From positions 1 to 61,831 of the forward strand of contig CANGOF010000002.1 of the NCBI GenBank assembly GCA_947455515.1: 61,831 nucleotides of DNA, in the 5' to 3' direction. Source of the DNA: Flavobacteriia bacterium (GTDB lineage: Bacteria; Bacteroidota; Bacteroidia; Flavobacteriales_D; Crocinitomicaceae). The notes beneath the pieces were generated by a model, which was given only the letters and a program-made list of their open reading frames with translations, was not told where the DNA came from and did not search any database. Within the stretch, counting starts at the first letter, position 1, and every line of letters begins with the position of its first letter. The position numbers and the translations under genes are program-made. This document shows, in pieces, positions 1 to 8,715 of this stretch.

Positions 1-1
1 G

Positions 2-214
2 GCAGCTATGTGTGCGATAAGATTTGATCATGAAATAAAAGAATATTACCAAAAAAAAGTAAGTGAAGGAAAAAATAAAATGAGTGTGTTAAATGCTGTC
101 CGAAATAAATTAGTACATCGAATTATGGCTGTAATTAACAGAAAAACACCATATATTAAAAAAGTAACCGAAAAACTATCAGAAAGTGAAATGAAAGTTT
201 GCATTTTAACATAG
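2..214 (+). CDS. IS110-family transposase, C-terminal fragment (cut by window edge)
   Basis: The reading frame is open to the left edge (codons GCA GCT precede the first ATG at 8), so this is the end of a longer protein. The visible residues, including 'EGKNKMSVLNAVRNKLVHRI' and a preceding 'AAMCAIRF', match the end of the Transposase_20 domain of IS110/IS1111 elements, DEDD-type transposases that move circular intermediates. IS110 elements lack clear terminal inverted repeats, so the element's right end cannot be placed. It lies somewhere between 214 and the fhs promoter region. Whether the upstream part is intact cannot be seen. Family assignment is by recalled motif similarity. Confidence 0.72.
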   Translation, partial: AAMCAIRFDHEIKEYYQKKVSEGKNKMSVLNAVRNKLVHRIMAVINRKTPYIKKVTEKLSESEMKVCILT

Positions 215-294
215 AAATCTCTGCGCTAAAAACACCCACCAACTCTCATCCAATCATCTACCTACATTTATTATATTTTCTAAGTGAAATATCG

Positions 295-302
295 TAATTT
301 TA
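295..302 (+). promoter_or_regulatory. Possible -7 box upstream of fhs
   Basis: TAATTTTA resembles the Bacteroidota -7 element TAnnTTTG with the last G replaced by A. It lies 22 bases upstream of the fhs ATG. No clear TTTG -33 box is seen about 20 bases further up. The rest of the 215-324 gap shows no gene, terminator or recognisable riboswitch. Confidence 0.3.
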
Positions 303-324
303 CACCCAATTAAAGTATAAACCT

Positions 325-2016
325 ATGTCCTCAACTACTTCTTTTCCATCTGATTTAGCAATCGCACAAGACTGCCAAATGCAACACATCAATACAATCG
401 CATCGAAACTTGGTATCGAAACCGATCTTTTAGAACATTACGGAAAATATAAAGCGAAAATTCCTTTGTCTTTAATCGATGCGGAAAAGATTAAAAAAAG
501 TAAGTTGATTCTCGTGACTGCTATTACGCCAACTCCTGCAGGAGAGGGGAAGACAACAACTTCCATTGGTTTACACGAAGGATTAGCTAAAATCGGTAAA
601 AAGTCGGTAGTGGTGCTACGTGAACCTTCGTTAGGACCTGTTTTTGGAATGAAAGGAGGAGCTGCTGGTGGTGGATATTCACAAGTGGTTCCGATGGAGG
701 ATATTAATTTACATTTTACAGGTGATTTTTCCGCGATTGAAAAAGCGAATAACCTACTTTCTGCTTTGATTGATAATAACCTACAAGCGAAAGGAGAGAA
801 AAATTTACATTTGGATCCTCGTAAAATTTATTGGAAACGTGTGATCGATATGAATGACCGTGCATTACGACAAATTACGATCGGATTAGGTGGAATAGGC
901 AACGGAATTCCACGCGAAGAAGGATTTAACATTACTGCTGCTTCGGAGGTTATGGCGATTTTATGTATGTGTGAAAACATTGCAGATCTAAAAGAAAAAT
1001 TAGGAAATATTTTTGTCGGATTTACATTAGATAATCAGCCAATCTATGCATGTGACCTAAAAGCGGAAGGGCCTATGGCTGTGTTGTTAAAAGATGCGAT
1101 TAAACCAAATTTAGTACAGACCTTAGAAGGAAATCCTGCAATTATTCACGGTGGACCATTTGCAAACATTGCACAAGGGACAAACACCATCATCGCTACA
1201 AAAATGGGGATGTCCTTAGGAGATTATGTCGTAACAGAAGCTGGTTTCGGAGCAGACTTAGGTGCTGAAAAATTCTTAAATATCAAATGTGGATATGCTG
1301 GATTAACACCCGCTACGATTGTTCTTGTCGCGACTATTCGTGCATTGAAACACCATGGAGGAGCAACAAAAGAAGAATACAATATTCCAAGTGTAGAAAA
1401 AGTGGCTGCAGGAATTTGCAACTTAGAAAAACACATAGAAAATGCGCGTAAGTTTGGTTTACAACCGGTCGTTTCCATCAATCATTTTTATAAGGATACG
1501 GAGGAAGAGGTACAATTTGTATTAGAGCATTGTGCAAAATTAGGTGTGAAAGCAGTTGTTTCCAAAGGATGGGAACGAGGAGGAGATGGTATGATCGACC
1601 TTGCAAACGCAGTAGTGGAAACGATTGAAAATTCAACGGAAACATTCAAACCTTTGTACGACTGGAAAGCATCGGTGAAATCAAAAATTGAAACGATTGC
1701 GAAAGAAATTTATGGAGCAACGGGTGTAAATTACGATGCGAAAGCGGAAACAGACTTGAAACGTATACAATCCTTAGGCTTGGATGTACTTCCGGTTTGC
1801 ATGGCTAAAACACAAAAATCATTTTCAGACAATGAGAACTTGGTAGGTCGACCTACAAATTTTAACGTTACTGTACGAGAATTTGAATTCGCAGCAGGAG
1901 CAGGGTTCATCATCCCAATCCTAGGAAATATGTTACGCATGCCAGGACTTCCATTAATTCCAGCTTCCGAAGGAATGGATATGGATGAAAATGGTGTGAT
2001 TTCGGGGTTGTCGTAG
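325..2016 (+). CDS. fhs: Formate--tetrahydrofolate ligase
   Basis: It catalyses ATP-dependent ligation of formate to tetrahydrofolate, giving 10-formyl-THF for purine and one-carbon metabolism in the cytoplasm. At 563 residues it has the usual family length (about 555-560). The ATP-binding stretch TPTPAGEGKTT sits at residues 68-78. The family block 'EPSLGPVFGMKGGAAGGGYS' and the stretch 'FTGDFSAIEKANNLLSAL' follow, and the end 'LPLIPASEGMDMDENG' is typical. The ATG at 325 fits the family N-terminus. The gene is monocistronic and converges on the DUF4249 gene, whose stop lies 4 bases away, with no hairpin between them. Confidence 0.96.
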   Translation: MSSTTSFPSDLAIAQDCQMQHINTIASKLGIETDLLEHYGKYKAKIPLSLIDAEKIKKSKLILVTAITPTPAGEGKTTTSIGLHEGLAKIGKKSVVVLREPSLGPVFGMKGGAAGGGYSQVVPMEDINLHFTGDFSAIEKANNLLSALIDNNLQAKGEKNLHLDPRKIYWKRVIDMNDRALRQITIGLGGIGNGIPREEGFNITAASEVMAILCMCENIADLKEKLGNIFVGFTLDNQPIYACDLKAEGPMAVLLKDAIKPNLVQTLEGNPAIIHGGPFANIAQGTNTIIATKMGMSLGDYVVTEAGFGADLGAEKFLNIKCGYAGLTPATIVLVATIRALKHHGGATKEEYNIPSVEKVAAGICNLEKHIENARKFGLQPVVSINHFYKDTEEEVQFVLEHCAKLGVKAVVSKGWERGGDGMIDLANAVVETIENSTETFKPLYDWKASVKSKIETIAKEIYGATGVNYDAKAETDLKRIQSLGLDVLPVCMAKTQKSFSDNENLVGRPTNFNVTVREFEFAAGAGFIIPILGNMLRMPGLPLIPASEGMDMDENGVISGLS

Positions 2017-2020
2017 AATA

Positions 2021-2923
2021 TCACTTCAACAACACAACCGTTTTTGCATACCCTCCAAAGATTCCCATACCATTTGTAATATTAGTATATACTTTAACAG
2101 GTTCTGATAATGGATTTTTACGACTTTGAACAGAATTACTCACCGATAATAAGTAGTTGTAAACTTCCTCAGTAACATTATAAAACTCGAAACGGTATTT
2201 TCGTTCAACTCCTGTATTAGACCCAAAAGAACCAGGTCCAAAAGATTCAGAACCATAATAACTAGGTCTGAAATTTAAACTTACACTTTTGGTTTGATTC
2301 TCAAATAATTCATCGTCTAAAAACAAAAAATCTCCATTCGTTTTACCCGAAATTTGGGTGTTGTCTTGAACTCGGATAGTTACGTTTCGATCTACAAAAT
2401 CGCTAGTGTCAATTGCTACAATTTTAAATACATAGTAGTTTTTACCAATAGGATCTGTAAACGTGAAGTTTAATAGTTTGTTTTTCGCTCCTTTTCCTTT
2501 CGTAGATGCAATGCTGGAAGTGTCCCATTCTGAAATAGATACAGGTGAAGGAATGGAAGTAATGGTTGATGAAACCACTCCATATTCAGGGTGATTTAAC
2601 GCTAATTGGTAGTTGTGTCCTTTAATACCTTTCGTTTTAAAAATGTAATTACCTTCAATATCTACAGAGTCACTTGTGAATTTCTCGTTAGTAGTTAAAT
2701 CGGTTATTAATAATGTTGCTCCAAAAGTAATCTGATTTGCTAAAGTATCCACAATTCCTATCGATGGTGTACTATGAGAAAGTGAAACTTTTACGATAGA
2801 GTCGTCTTGTATAAATCCATTTACTACAATAAATTCTTTTTGTAATGCACCAGTAAATGGAATTTCTTTTTTACACGAAATCACGAGTAAAATGAAGGAA
2901 AGATAAATCGCTATTTTTTTCAT
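2021..2923 (-). CDS. DUF4249-family outer-membrane-associated lipoprotein
   Basis: This 300-residue protein starts with a lipoprotein signal peptide: lysines, a hydrophobic stretch and a lipobox ending 'LLVISC', with Cys17 as the expected lipidated residue. The rest matches the DUF4249 pattern as I know it, with an N-terminal 'FIVVNGFIQ' beta-strand block and a C-terminal 'NITNGMGIFGGYAK' segment. DUF4249 genes in Bacteroidota usually sit directly downstream of a TonB-dependent receptor. Here the start overlaps the receptor stop by 4 bases (ATGA), which suggests translational coupling and a joint role in uptake at the outer membrane. The substrate is unknown. Confidence 0.85.
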   Translation of the reverse strand: MKKIAIYLSFILLVISCKKEIPFTGALQKEFIVVNGFIQDDSIVKVSLSHSTPSIGIVDTLANQITFGATLLITDLTTNEKFTSDSVDIEGNYIFKTKGIKGHNYQLALNHPEYGVVSSTITSIPSPVSISEWDTSSIASTKGKGAKNKLLNFTFTDPIGKNYYVFKIVAIDTSDFVDRNVTIRVQDNTQISGKTNGDFLFLDDELFENQTKSVSLNFRPSYYGSESFGPGSFGSNTGVERKYRFEFYNVTEEVYNYLLSVSNSVQSRKNPLSEPVKVYTNITNGMGIFGGYAKTVVLLK

Positions 2924-5295
2924 GGTTGTCCTGTTATTGATTTATTTGCTTTGTATTTATCAAAATCAAATTTGAATTTCCAGCTAACAGATGGAATAAT
3001 TGGAAACAAACTTACTTGCATTAACACTGTTTTTCCTTGTTGATTATCGGTATATAGGAAGTATGGATTTTTGCGGTTGTATAAATTATACACTGAAAAG
3101 GATAATACCGTTTGACCCCATTTTTTCTCTCGTGTGCGATTTGCACTTACATCCAAACGATGATATGCTGGCATCCGATAGTTATTTATGGAGTTAAAAT
3201 AACTCACTTGAGAGTTTTTGATTCCATTGGTGATTTCATTATAAGCTAGGTTGTAGTTTTGTGTACCTAAGGTTACTGCATTTCCGGTTCCATAAACAAA
3301 CACTGCCCCAAAGTCCCATGTGTCATTTAATTTATAGGTCATTACAACCGATAGGTCATGCCTTCTATCGTAGCGATAAGGGAAAATTTTACCAAAGTTT
3401 ATATTGTCGAATTGTCTGTTGGTCCAACTCAAGGTATAACCAATCCATCCTGTCAATTTACCTCTCTTCTTTTCTAAGAAAAATTCAGCTCCATACGCCC
3501 AACCGCGACCAATTTCAATTTTAGATTGCCAATTCGTATTCGCATCAAAAAAGCTGGAACCTTCTTTATATTGAATTAAGTTGGTCATTTTTTTATAATA
3601 TCCTTCTACTGAAAAACTATATCCTTTTTGGAAATCTTTCACATAACCTCCACTAATCTGATCTGAAATTACGGGAGGAACAGAGTCAGTTGTTGGAACC
3701 CATAAGTCAGTTGGTAAACCAATTCCTGTATTGGATAATAAGTGAAGGAATTGTGCTGTTCTTGCATAACCAAGTTTTATACTAGAAGATTCAGTTAACA
3801 TATAATTTAAAGCAAATCGAGGCTGTGGTTTACTGTATGAAATTTTATCTACGAGGAATCCACAGTAACTAATTCCGATATTCACTTTTAATTTCTCATT
3901 GATTTTAATATCATCTTCAACATAACTCGAAATTTCATGGGTGTATTTGAAATCGGCACTTCGTGTTCCACTTGTTGTTTGGGTACTATAGGTATTTACA
4001 CCTGGTTTAAATGTGTGGTAAATATCTCCAAAACCAAAACGAATAGTATGATTTGGGTTAGGAATGTAAGTGAAATCCGATTTTCCTGACCAATCATTTA
4101 TTCCAGAAAAATAATTAAATGAGAAACTTTTGTCTGTAGTTACATTATTAAATGTACTTGAATTGTTACTACTCGTTCCTAGGTTAAAAAGATATTTAGA
4201 ATACGTAAATGTTGTATTTACAAATAGTTTGCTATTTATTCGATAATTCCATCGTAATGCAGCAATTGCATTTCCCCAATTTAGACCACTTGTATTTTGA
4301 TTTTTAAAGGAAGAGTAAGTGGTATTTCCTGAACTAGTGGATGTAATGTTTGCTACATCTTTTCCAAAATAGGTAGAGAAATAAAGGTGATGATTGTCAT
4401 TAATTTTGTGATTGATTTTTGCATTTACATCATAAAAATAATATCCTCCAGTATTATCTGCTGGTAAAAATGGTTTAGCTAAAAAATCTAAATAGGTTCT
4501 TCGAGCACTAATCACAAATGCAGTTTTATCTTTTTTGATTGGACCTTCTATTAATATTCTACTTGCAATGATTCCAATAGAACCTTCAATATTCATTTTT
4601 TGATTGTTCCCTTCTTTCATTTTCATATCAAGTACAGAAGAAACTCTTCCATTATAACGTGCAGGAAATCCACCTTTTGTTAAGGTAACTTGAGAAATTG
4701 CATCAGAATTGAAAACAGAGAAAAATCCAAATAAATGTGAAGCATTATAGACAGGTACTCCATCTAATAAAATTAAGTTTTGATCAGGACTACCCCCACG
4801 AACATAAATTCCACTCGATCCTTCACCTCCTGATTTTACTCCCGGCATTAATTGTAATATTTTAAGAACATCTTTTTCACCAAGGAGTACAGGTAATTTA
4901 TCCACTTTATCCATCGATAATTCAATTGTTCCAATGTTAGTGGTGTTAACCTGACTTTTATTTTGTTTAATTTTCACTATGGCAACATCCAAACTTTTAA
5001 CTTTTTCAAGATAAATTGTTAAATTGTTTTTTGATATTGGAAGATTTATAAATTGTGTTTCAAATCCAGATCCAGAAACTCTAATCACAACTGTATCGTT
5101 CAGGGTTTTTAAACTAAAGAAACCGTAATCACTAGAAATTACCCCAATTTTATGAATTGTGTCGTAAATACTTATTGATGTTAATTTTTCTCCATTTGAT
5201 TTTTGAATTATGTATCCATTTATAACTCTATTTTCTTGAGTAAAACTAAAGAATACGACAAAGAAAATAAAAATGGAAAGGATGATTTTCCGCAT
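2920..5295 (-). CDS. TonB-dependent outer-membrane receptor with carboxypeptidase-like N-terminal domain
   Basis: This is a 791-residue outer-membrane receptor. A signal peptide (about residues 1-20, ending SFTQE) is followed by a carboxypeptidase-regulatory-like beta domain (about 22-95), a plug domain (about 115-235, with 'GGSPDQNLILLDGVPVYN') and a long beta-barrel rich in aromatic strands ending in a phenylalanine-rich stretch. It should import a ligand with energy from TonB/ExbBD. The partner DUF4249 gene overlaps its 3' end. TAAAGATA at 5363-5370 (TATCTTTA on this strand) is a possible -7 box. No SusD gene is adjacent, so this is not a SusCD pair. The ligand cannot be told from sequence. 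Confidence 0.9.
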   Translation of the reverse strand: MRKIILSIFIFFVVFFSFTQENRVINGYIIQKSNGEKLTSISIYDTIHKIGVISSDYGFFSLKTLNDTVVIRVSGSGFETQFINLPISKNNLTIYLEKVKSLDVAIVKIKQNKSQVNTTNIGTIELSMDKVDKLPVLLGEKDVLKILQLMPGVKSGGEGSSGIYVRGGSPDQNLILLDGVPVYNASHLFGFFSVFNSDAISQVTLTKGGFPARYNGRVSSVLDMKMKEGNNQKMNIEGSIGIIASRILIEGPIKKDKTAFVISARRTYLDFLAKPFLPADNTGGYYFYDVNAKINHKINDNHHLYFSTYFGKDVANITSTSSGNTTYSSFKNQNTSGLNWGNAIAALRWNYRINSKLFVNTTFTYSKYLFNLGTSSNNSSTFNNVTTDKSFSFNYFSGINDWSGKSDFTYIPNPNHTIRFGFGDIYHTFKPGVNTYSTQTTSGTRSADFKYTHEISSYVEDDIKINEKLKVNIGISYCGFLVDKISYSKPQPRFALNYMLTESSSIKLGYARTAQFLHLLSNTGIGLPTDLWVPTTDSVPPVISDQISGGYVKDFQKGYSFSVEGYYKKMTNLIQYKEGSSFFDANTNWQSKIEIGRGWAYGAEFFLEKKRGKLTGWIGYTLSWTNRQFDNINFGKIFPYRYDRRHDLSVVMTYKLNDTWDFGAVFVYGTGNAVTLGTQNYNLAYNEITNGIKNSQVSYFNSINNYRMPAYHRLDVSANRTREKKWGQTVLSFSVYNLYNRKNPYFLYTDNQQGKTVLMQVSLFPIIPSVSWKFKFDFDKYKANKSITGQP

Positions 5296-5388
5296 GATTT
5301 TTTTTAGTAAATGTAAACCAAAAAATTAATTATAAATGTTAATATTTAAATATGTGATTATATAAAGATAATGTCCAATTAATTTGCA

Positions 5389-5420
5389 GTTGAATTGCTC
5401 TAAAATTCTTACTATATTCG
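5389..5420 (+). promoter_or_regulatory. Putative promoter of the thiolase gene
   Basis: GTTG at 5389-5392 (a -33-like box) is followed after 20 bases by TATATTCG at 5413-5420, one base off the Bacteroidota -7 consensus TAnnTTTG. The ATG lies 21 bases downstream of the -7 box. The same TATATTCG box occurs on the minus strand upstream of rpsA. Confidence 0.45.
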
Positions 5421-5441
5421 TGGTGTCAAAAAAATGAAATT

Positions 5442-6623
5442 ATGAGCAAAAAAGAAGTATATATCGTTTCTGCAGCGAGAACTCCAATCGGAAGTTTCTT
5501 GGGTGCATTGTCTAGCGTTTCAGCTACTGATTTAGGTGCAACTGCAATTAAAGGTGCTGTTGAAAAAGCAGGTGTTAGTCCTGAAGCAATTCAAGAAGTA
5601 TTTATGGGTAACGTATTGCAAGCGGGTGTTGGTCAAGCTCCCGCACGTCAAGCTGCATTAAAAGCTGGTTTGTCTAATACGGTTCCTAGTACGACAATCA
5701 ACAAAGTATGTGCTTCTGGTATGAAATCGGTGATGTTAGGAGCACAATCGATCATTGCTGGTGATAACGATCTAGTTGTTGCTGGTGGGATGGAGAGTAT
5801 GTCTCAAACTCCTCATTACATCGACGGAAGAAATGGTACGAAATTCGGTAACATTTTGATGTTGGATGGTATTACAAAAGATGGATTATTAGACGTTTAC
5901 AGCAGAGTTCCTATGGGAAATTGTGCTGAATTATGTGCAAAAGAATATAACCTAACTCGTGAAGATCAAGATAACTTTGCGGTTGACTCCTATAAAAAAT
6001 CAGCGGAAGCATGGAAAAATGGGCACTTCGCAAACGAAGTTGTTCCAGTATCTGTTCCACAACGTAAAGGAGATGCTATTTTAGTTGGTGAAGACGAAGA
6101 ATACAAAAATGTTTTCTTAGACAAAATCCCAACCTTACGTCCTGCATTTGATAAAGAAGGTACAATTACTGCGGCTAATGCATCTAAATTAAATGATGGT
6201 GCTTCTGCATTAATTTTAGCTTCTGCGGAAGCTATTGCTAAATACAACTTGAAACCAATTGCTAAAATTGTTTCGTATGCGGATGCTGCACACGCTCCTG
6301 AATGGTTTACAACTGCTCCTGCAAAAGCGGTGGATAAAGCATTAGAAAAAGCAAACCTTAAAAAAGAAGATATCAATTTCTGGGAATTCAACGAAGCATT
6401 TGCAGTTGTTGGATTAGCAAACGTGAAAATCTTAGGGTTAGATCCTGAAAAAGTAAATATTTACGGTGGTGCAGTTGCCTTAGGTCACCCACTAGGAAAC
6501 TCTGGATCTCGTATCTTAGTTACGTTGGTAAATGTATTGAAACAAAATAACGCGAAATACGGTGGTGCTGCTATCTGTAATGGTGGTGGAGGTGCTTCTG
6601 CAGTTATCATTGAAAATATCTAA
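5442..6623 (+). CDS. Acetyl-CoA C-acetyltransferase (thiolase)
   Basis: A biosynthetic/degradative type II thiolase (393 residues) that condenses or cleaves acetyl-CoA/acetoacetyl-CoA. The nucleophile Cys90 lies in 'INKVCASGMKSV', His349 in 'GGAVALGHPLGNSGSR' and the second catalytic cysteine, Cys379, in 'CNGGGGASA', all in the standard order and spacing. Length matches the AtoB/PhaA/ThlA family. The gene has its own promoter and a strong terminator, so it is transcribed alone. Without neighbouring beta-oxidation or mevalonate genes, its role (ketone or fatty-acid breakdown versus isoprenoid supply) cannot be chosen here. Confidence 0.94.
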   Translation: MSKKEVYIVSAARTPIGSFLGALSSVSATDLGATAIKGAVEKAGVSPEAIQEVFMGNVLQAGVGQAPARQAALKAGLSNTVPSTTINKVCASGMKSVMLGAQSIIAGDNDLVVAGGMESMSQTPHYIDGRNGTKFGNILMLDGITKDGLLDVYSRVPMGNCAELCAKEYNLTREDQDNFAVDSYKKSAEAWKNGHFANEVVPVSVPQRKGDAILVGEDEEYKNVFLDKIPTLRPAFDKEGTITAANASKLNDGASALILASAEAIAKYNLKPIAKIVSYADAAHAPEWFTTAPAKAVDKALEKANLKKEDINFWEFNEAFAVVGLANVKILGLDPEKVNIYGGAVALGHPLGNSGSRILVTLVNVLKQNNAKYGGAAICNGGGGASAVIIENI

Positions 6624-6644
6624 TCGTTGACAAAAAACGAAATC

Positions 6645-6685
6645 AGACAAAAGACTTTAATTATTTAAAGTCTTTTGTCTTTTTA
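6645..6685 (+). terminator. Rho-independent terminator after thiolase
   Basis: A perfect 16-bp inverted repeat (6645-6660 with 6665-6680), loop TTAT, followed by a T run. It separates the thiolase gene from hemB. Confidence 0.9.
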
Positions 6686-6694
6686 ACCAATTTA

Positions 6695-6722
6695 TAATTC
6701 ATCACTCATAATTCATAACCCC
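6695..6722 (+). repeat. 7-bp degenerate tandem repeat, 4 units, abutting the hemB start
   Basis: The units are TAATTCA, TCACTCA, TAATTCA and TAACCCC, with a strict period of 7 bp. The last unit ends at the base before the hemB ATG. Related heptad arrays lie at 8637-8664 and 10048-10089. Confidence 0.7.
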
Positions 6723-7694
6723 ATGAATATTCGTCCAAGGAGAAATCGTAAAAACGCTGCCATTCGTGCAATGGTGGAAGAAACCAAATTAGGTGCTGAA
6801 AATTTAATTTATCCAATCTTTTTACAAAATGGAAAAGGGATTAAAACCGAAATTAAATCCTTACCGAATAATTTCCGTTGGAGTATCGATATGCTTCTAC
6901 CTGAGGTGGAGAAATGTTTGGAATTAGGAATTAATACCTATGTACTTTTCCCAGCGATTGAAGAACGTTTGAAAGATGCAATTGCTTCTCACAGTTATGC
7001 TTCGGATAATTTCTACTTGGATGTGATTCGTACCCTGAAAGATCGTTTTCCTGAAATCGTATTAATGAGTGATGTGGCTATGGATCCATATTCATCCGAT
7101 GGTCATGATGGATTAGTGTGTGATGGTAAAATCATCAACGATGAAACTCTTCCTATCTTAGCGAAAATGTCGATTGCACAAGCACAAGCAGGGATTGATA
7201 TATTAGGACCTTCGGATATGATGGATGGACGAGTAGGGTACATTCGTGAAGCATTAGATCAAGCAAACTTTACGGATGTGAGTATTATGTCTTATTCCGT
7301 GAAATATGCAAGTGCTTTCTACGGACCATTCCGTGATGCCTTAGATTCTGCTCCAAAGGCAGGAGATAAAAAAACGTACCAAATGAACCCTGCAAATCGT
7401 CGCGAGGCTTTAATTGAAGCGGAATTGGATATCCAAGAAGGTGCAGATATGCTGATGGTGAAACCAGCGCTTTGTTATTTGGACGTAATTGCTTCTTTGA
7501 AAGAAAAATTCGCCGTTCCAATAACAGCGTATAATGTGAGTGGGGAATGTGCCATGGTTTATGCTGCATCGCAAAATGGTTGGCTGAATTACGAAGCTAC
7601 GATGTCTGAAATGTTATTGAGTATTCGTCGTGCTGGTGCAGATGGTATCTTGACGTATTTTGCTAAAGACTTCGCAACTTTATTGAAGAAATAA
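6723..7694 (+). CDS. hemB: Delta-aminolevulinic acid dehydratase (porphobilinogen synthase)
   Basis: It condenses two 5-aminolevulinate molecules to porphobilinogen in haem synthesis, in the cytoplasm. At 323 residues it has the family length. The two active-site lysines are Lys194 ('YSVKYASAFYGPFRDA') and the Schiff-base lysine Lys247 ('MLMVKPALCYLDVI'). The metal site (residues 116-130) is aspartate-rich ('SDVAMDPYSSDGHDG') and lacks the cysteine triad of zinc enzymes, so this is a magnesium/alkali-metal type. The stop codon overlaps the next ATG by one base (TAATG). No other hem genes are nearby. The start directly follows a heptad repeat array, so the mRNA leader must be very short or made of repeats. 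Confidence 0.95.
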   Translation: MNIRPRRNRKNAAIRAMVEETKLGAENLIYPIFLQNGKGIKTEIKSLPNNFRWSIDMLLPEVEKCLELGINTYVLFPAIEERLKDAIASHSYASDNFYLDVIRTLKDRFPEIVLMSDVAMDPYSSDGHDGLVCDGKIINDETLPILAKMSIAQAQAGIDILGPSDMMDGRVGYIREALDQANFTDVSIMSYSVKYASAFYGPFRDALDSAPKAGDKKTYQMNPANRREALIEAELDIQEGADMLMVKPALCYLDVIASLKEKFAVPITAYNVSGECAMVYAASQNGWLNYEATMSEMLLSIRRAGADGILTYFAKDFATLLKK

Positions 7695-8182
7695 TGAAGT
7701 ACCAAGAAATTTTAGACGAAGCAAAAGCAAATCTTCCAGCCTTAAAAAAGAAAATTGTAAGTCTTAAAAAAACGAATAATCGTTTATTAGATACGCAATT
7801 TCATACAGCACATACCAAAACATTCAAAGGTATCGATTGTTTGTCTTGTGCAAATTGCTGTAAAACTACGAGTCCTATATTCCGTAAGGTTGACATTGAT
7901 CGAATCTCCAAAAGCATGGGAATGAAATCCGGAAAATTCGAGGATGAATTTTTACGTGTAGATGAGGATGGTGATTTTGTACTTAAATCTTCTCCTTGCT
8001 ATTTTTTAGGAAAGGATAATAAGTGTTCCATTTACGACGTGCGACCGCTCGCTTGTCGTGAATACCCGCATACCGATCGTAAAAACATGTTTCAGATATT
8101 AGATTTAACTGCAAAAAACGTAGAAATTTGTCCTGCAGTCGCAAAGATTGTAACCGAAATGGAAGGGAATGTGAAGAAATAA
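7694..8182 (+). CDS. YkgJ-family cysteine cluster protein
   Basis: A 162-residue cytoplasmic protein of the YkgJ/UPF0153 type (zinc- or iron-chelating domain). The cluster starts at 'CLSCANCCKTTSPIF' and continues with 'SSPCYFLGKDNKCSIYDVRP' and 'ACREYP', then a final 'EICPAV'. This is the usual arrangement of about eight cysteines that bind a metal or Fe-S centre. Its biochemical role is not established. The ATG overlaps the hemB stop by one base, so it is translated with hemB. Coupling to a haem enzyme would suit a metal-linked role, but that is inference. Confidence 0.85.
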   Translation: MKYQEILDEAKANLPALKKKIVSLKKTNNRLLDTQFHTAHTKTFKGIDCLSCANCCKTTSPIFRKVDIDRISKSMGMKSGKFEDEFLRVDEDGDFVLKSSPCYFLGKDNKCSIYDVRPLACREYPHTDRKNMFQILDLTAKNVEICPAVAKIVTEMEGNVKK

Positions 8183-8189
8183 CATTAAA

Positions 8190-8603
8190 ATGCCTAACAC
8201 ATTATCTGACATCAACCAATTCATATTGGAAAACATTTGGGACTACGAATTAACTCCTGAAACAGATATCGTTTATGAAATTGGTTGTTACGGCGATGAT
8301 TTAGATGATTTCTTAAAGGTATATGCTAATCATTTTAAAGTTGATATGAAATCCTACATCTGGTTTTTTCATTCAAAAAGAGAAGGATACTTTGGATTAG
8401 TTGGGATATTTTTTAAACCTCCAAATAAATATGTTAATCATATTCCTATAACTCCAAAAATGTTAGTTGAATTTTCAAATTCAGGTATTTGGAATATTCA
8501 TTACCCTGAACATAAAGTACCAAATTACAAACTCGCAACTAGAATTTACAATGGATTTTTTATGCTTTTATGCCTTCTATTAATCCTATCAAAATGTAGT
8601 TAA
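8190..8603 (+). CDS. Small protein, possibly DUF1493 (acyl-carrier-like), with C-terminal membrane segment
   Basis: I do not recognise this 137-residue protein with certainty. The N-terminal part (about 1-60) contains 'TPETDIVYEIGCYGDDLDDF' followed by 'VDMKSYIWFFHSKREG', resembling DUF1493 proteins, which are distantly related to acyl carrier proteins. The usual DSL phosphopantetheine serine is replaced by GDD, so it is probably not a working carrier. Residues about 118-134 form a hydrophobic segment (FFMLLCLLLILS), so the C-terminus is likely membrane-embedded. It follows the cysteine-cluster gene by 7 bases and probably ends that operon. No terminator hairpin is visible after it. Confidence 0.6.
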   Translation: MPNTLSDINQFILENIWDYELTPETDIVYEIGCYGDDLDDFLKVYANHFKVDMKSYIWFFHSKREGYFGLVGIFFKPPNKYVNHIPITPKMLVEFSNSGIWNIHYPEHKVPNYKLATRIYNGFFMLLCLLLILSKCS

Positions 8604-8636
8604 ACTATAAGTAAAATTACCTTTTTATATCTACAT

Positions 8637-8664
8637 TCACTTGTCACTCGTCACTCGTCACTAT
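8637..8664 (+). repeat. 7-bp tandem repeat, 4 units, upstream of the helicase promoter box
   Basis: The units are TCACTTG, TCACTCG, TCACTCG and TCACTAT, period 7. The array ends 8 bases before the -7 box at 8673, so it occupies the region where RNA polymerase would contact the -33 element. Confidence 0.75.
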
Positions 8665-8672
8665 ATTTTCCG

Positions 8673-8680
8673 TATATTTG
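8673..8680 (+). promoter_or_regulatory. -7 promoter box for the RNA helicase gene
   Basis: TATATTTG is an exact match to TAnnTTTG, 60 bases upstream of the ATG. No TTTG box is present 19-21 bases upstream, where heptad repeats are found instead. Confidence 0.5.
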
Positions 8681-8715
8681 TAATTCGTATTCCTAGGGTT
8701 TAATTCAGAACAAAG

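Noticed and set aside
215-324. Possible THF riboswitch upstream of fhs
   Set aside because: No conserved helices or loops of a known folate riboswitch could be seen in 110 bases. Only a weak -7 box is present.
5990-6391. A 133-codon minus-strand frame inside the thiolase gene
   Set aside because: The plus frame holds all thiolase catalytic motifs. The antisense frame has no recognisable content.
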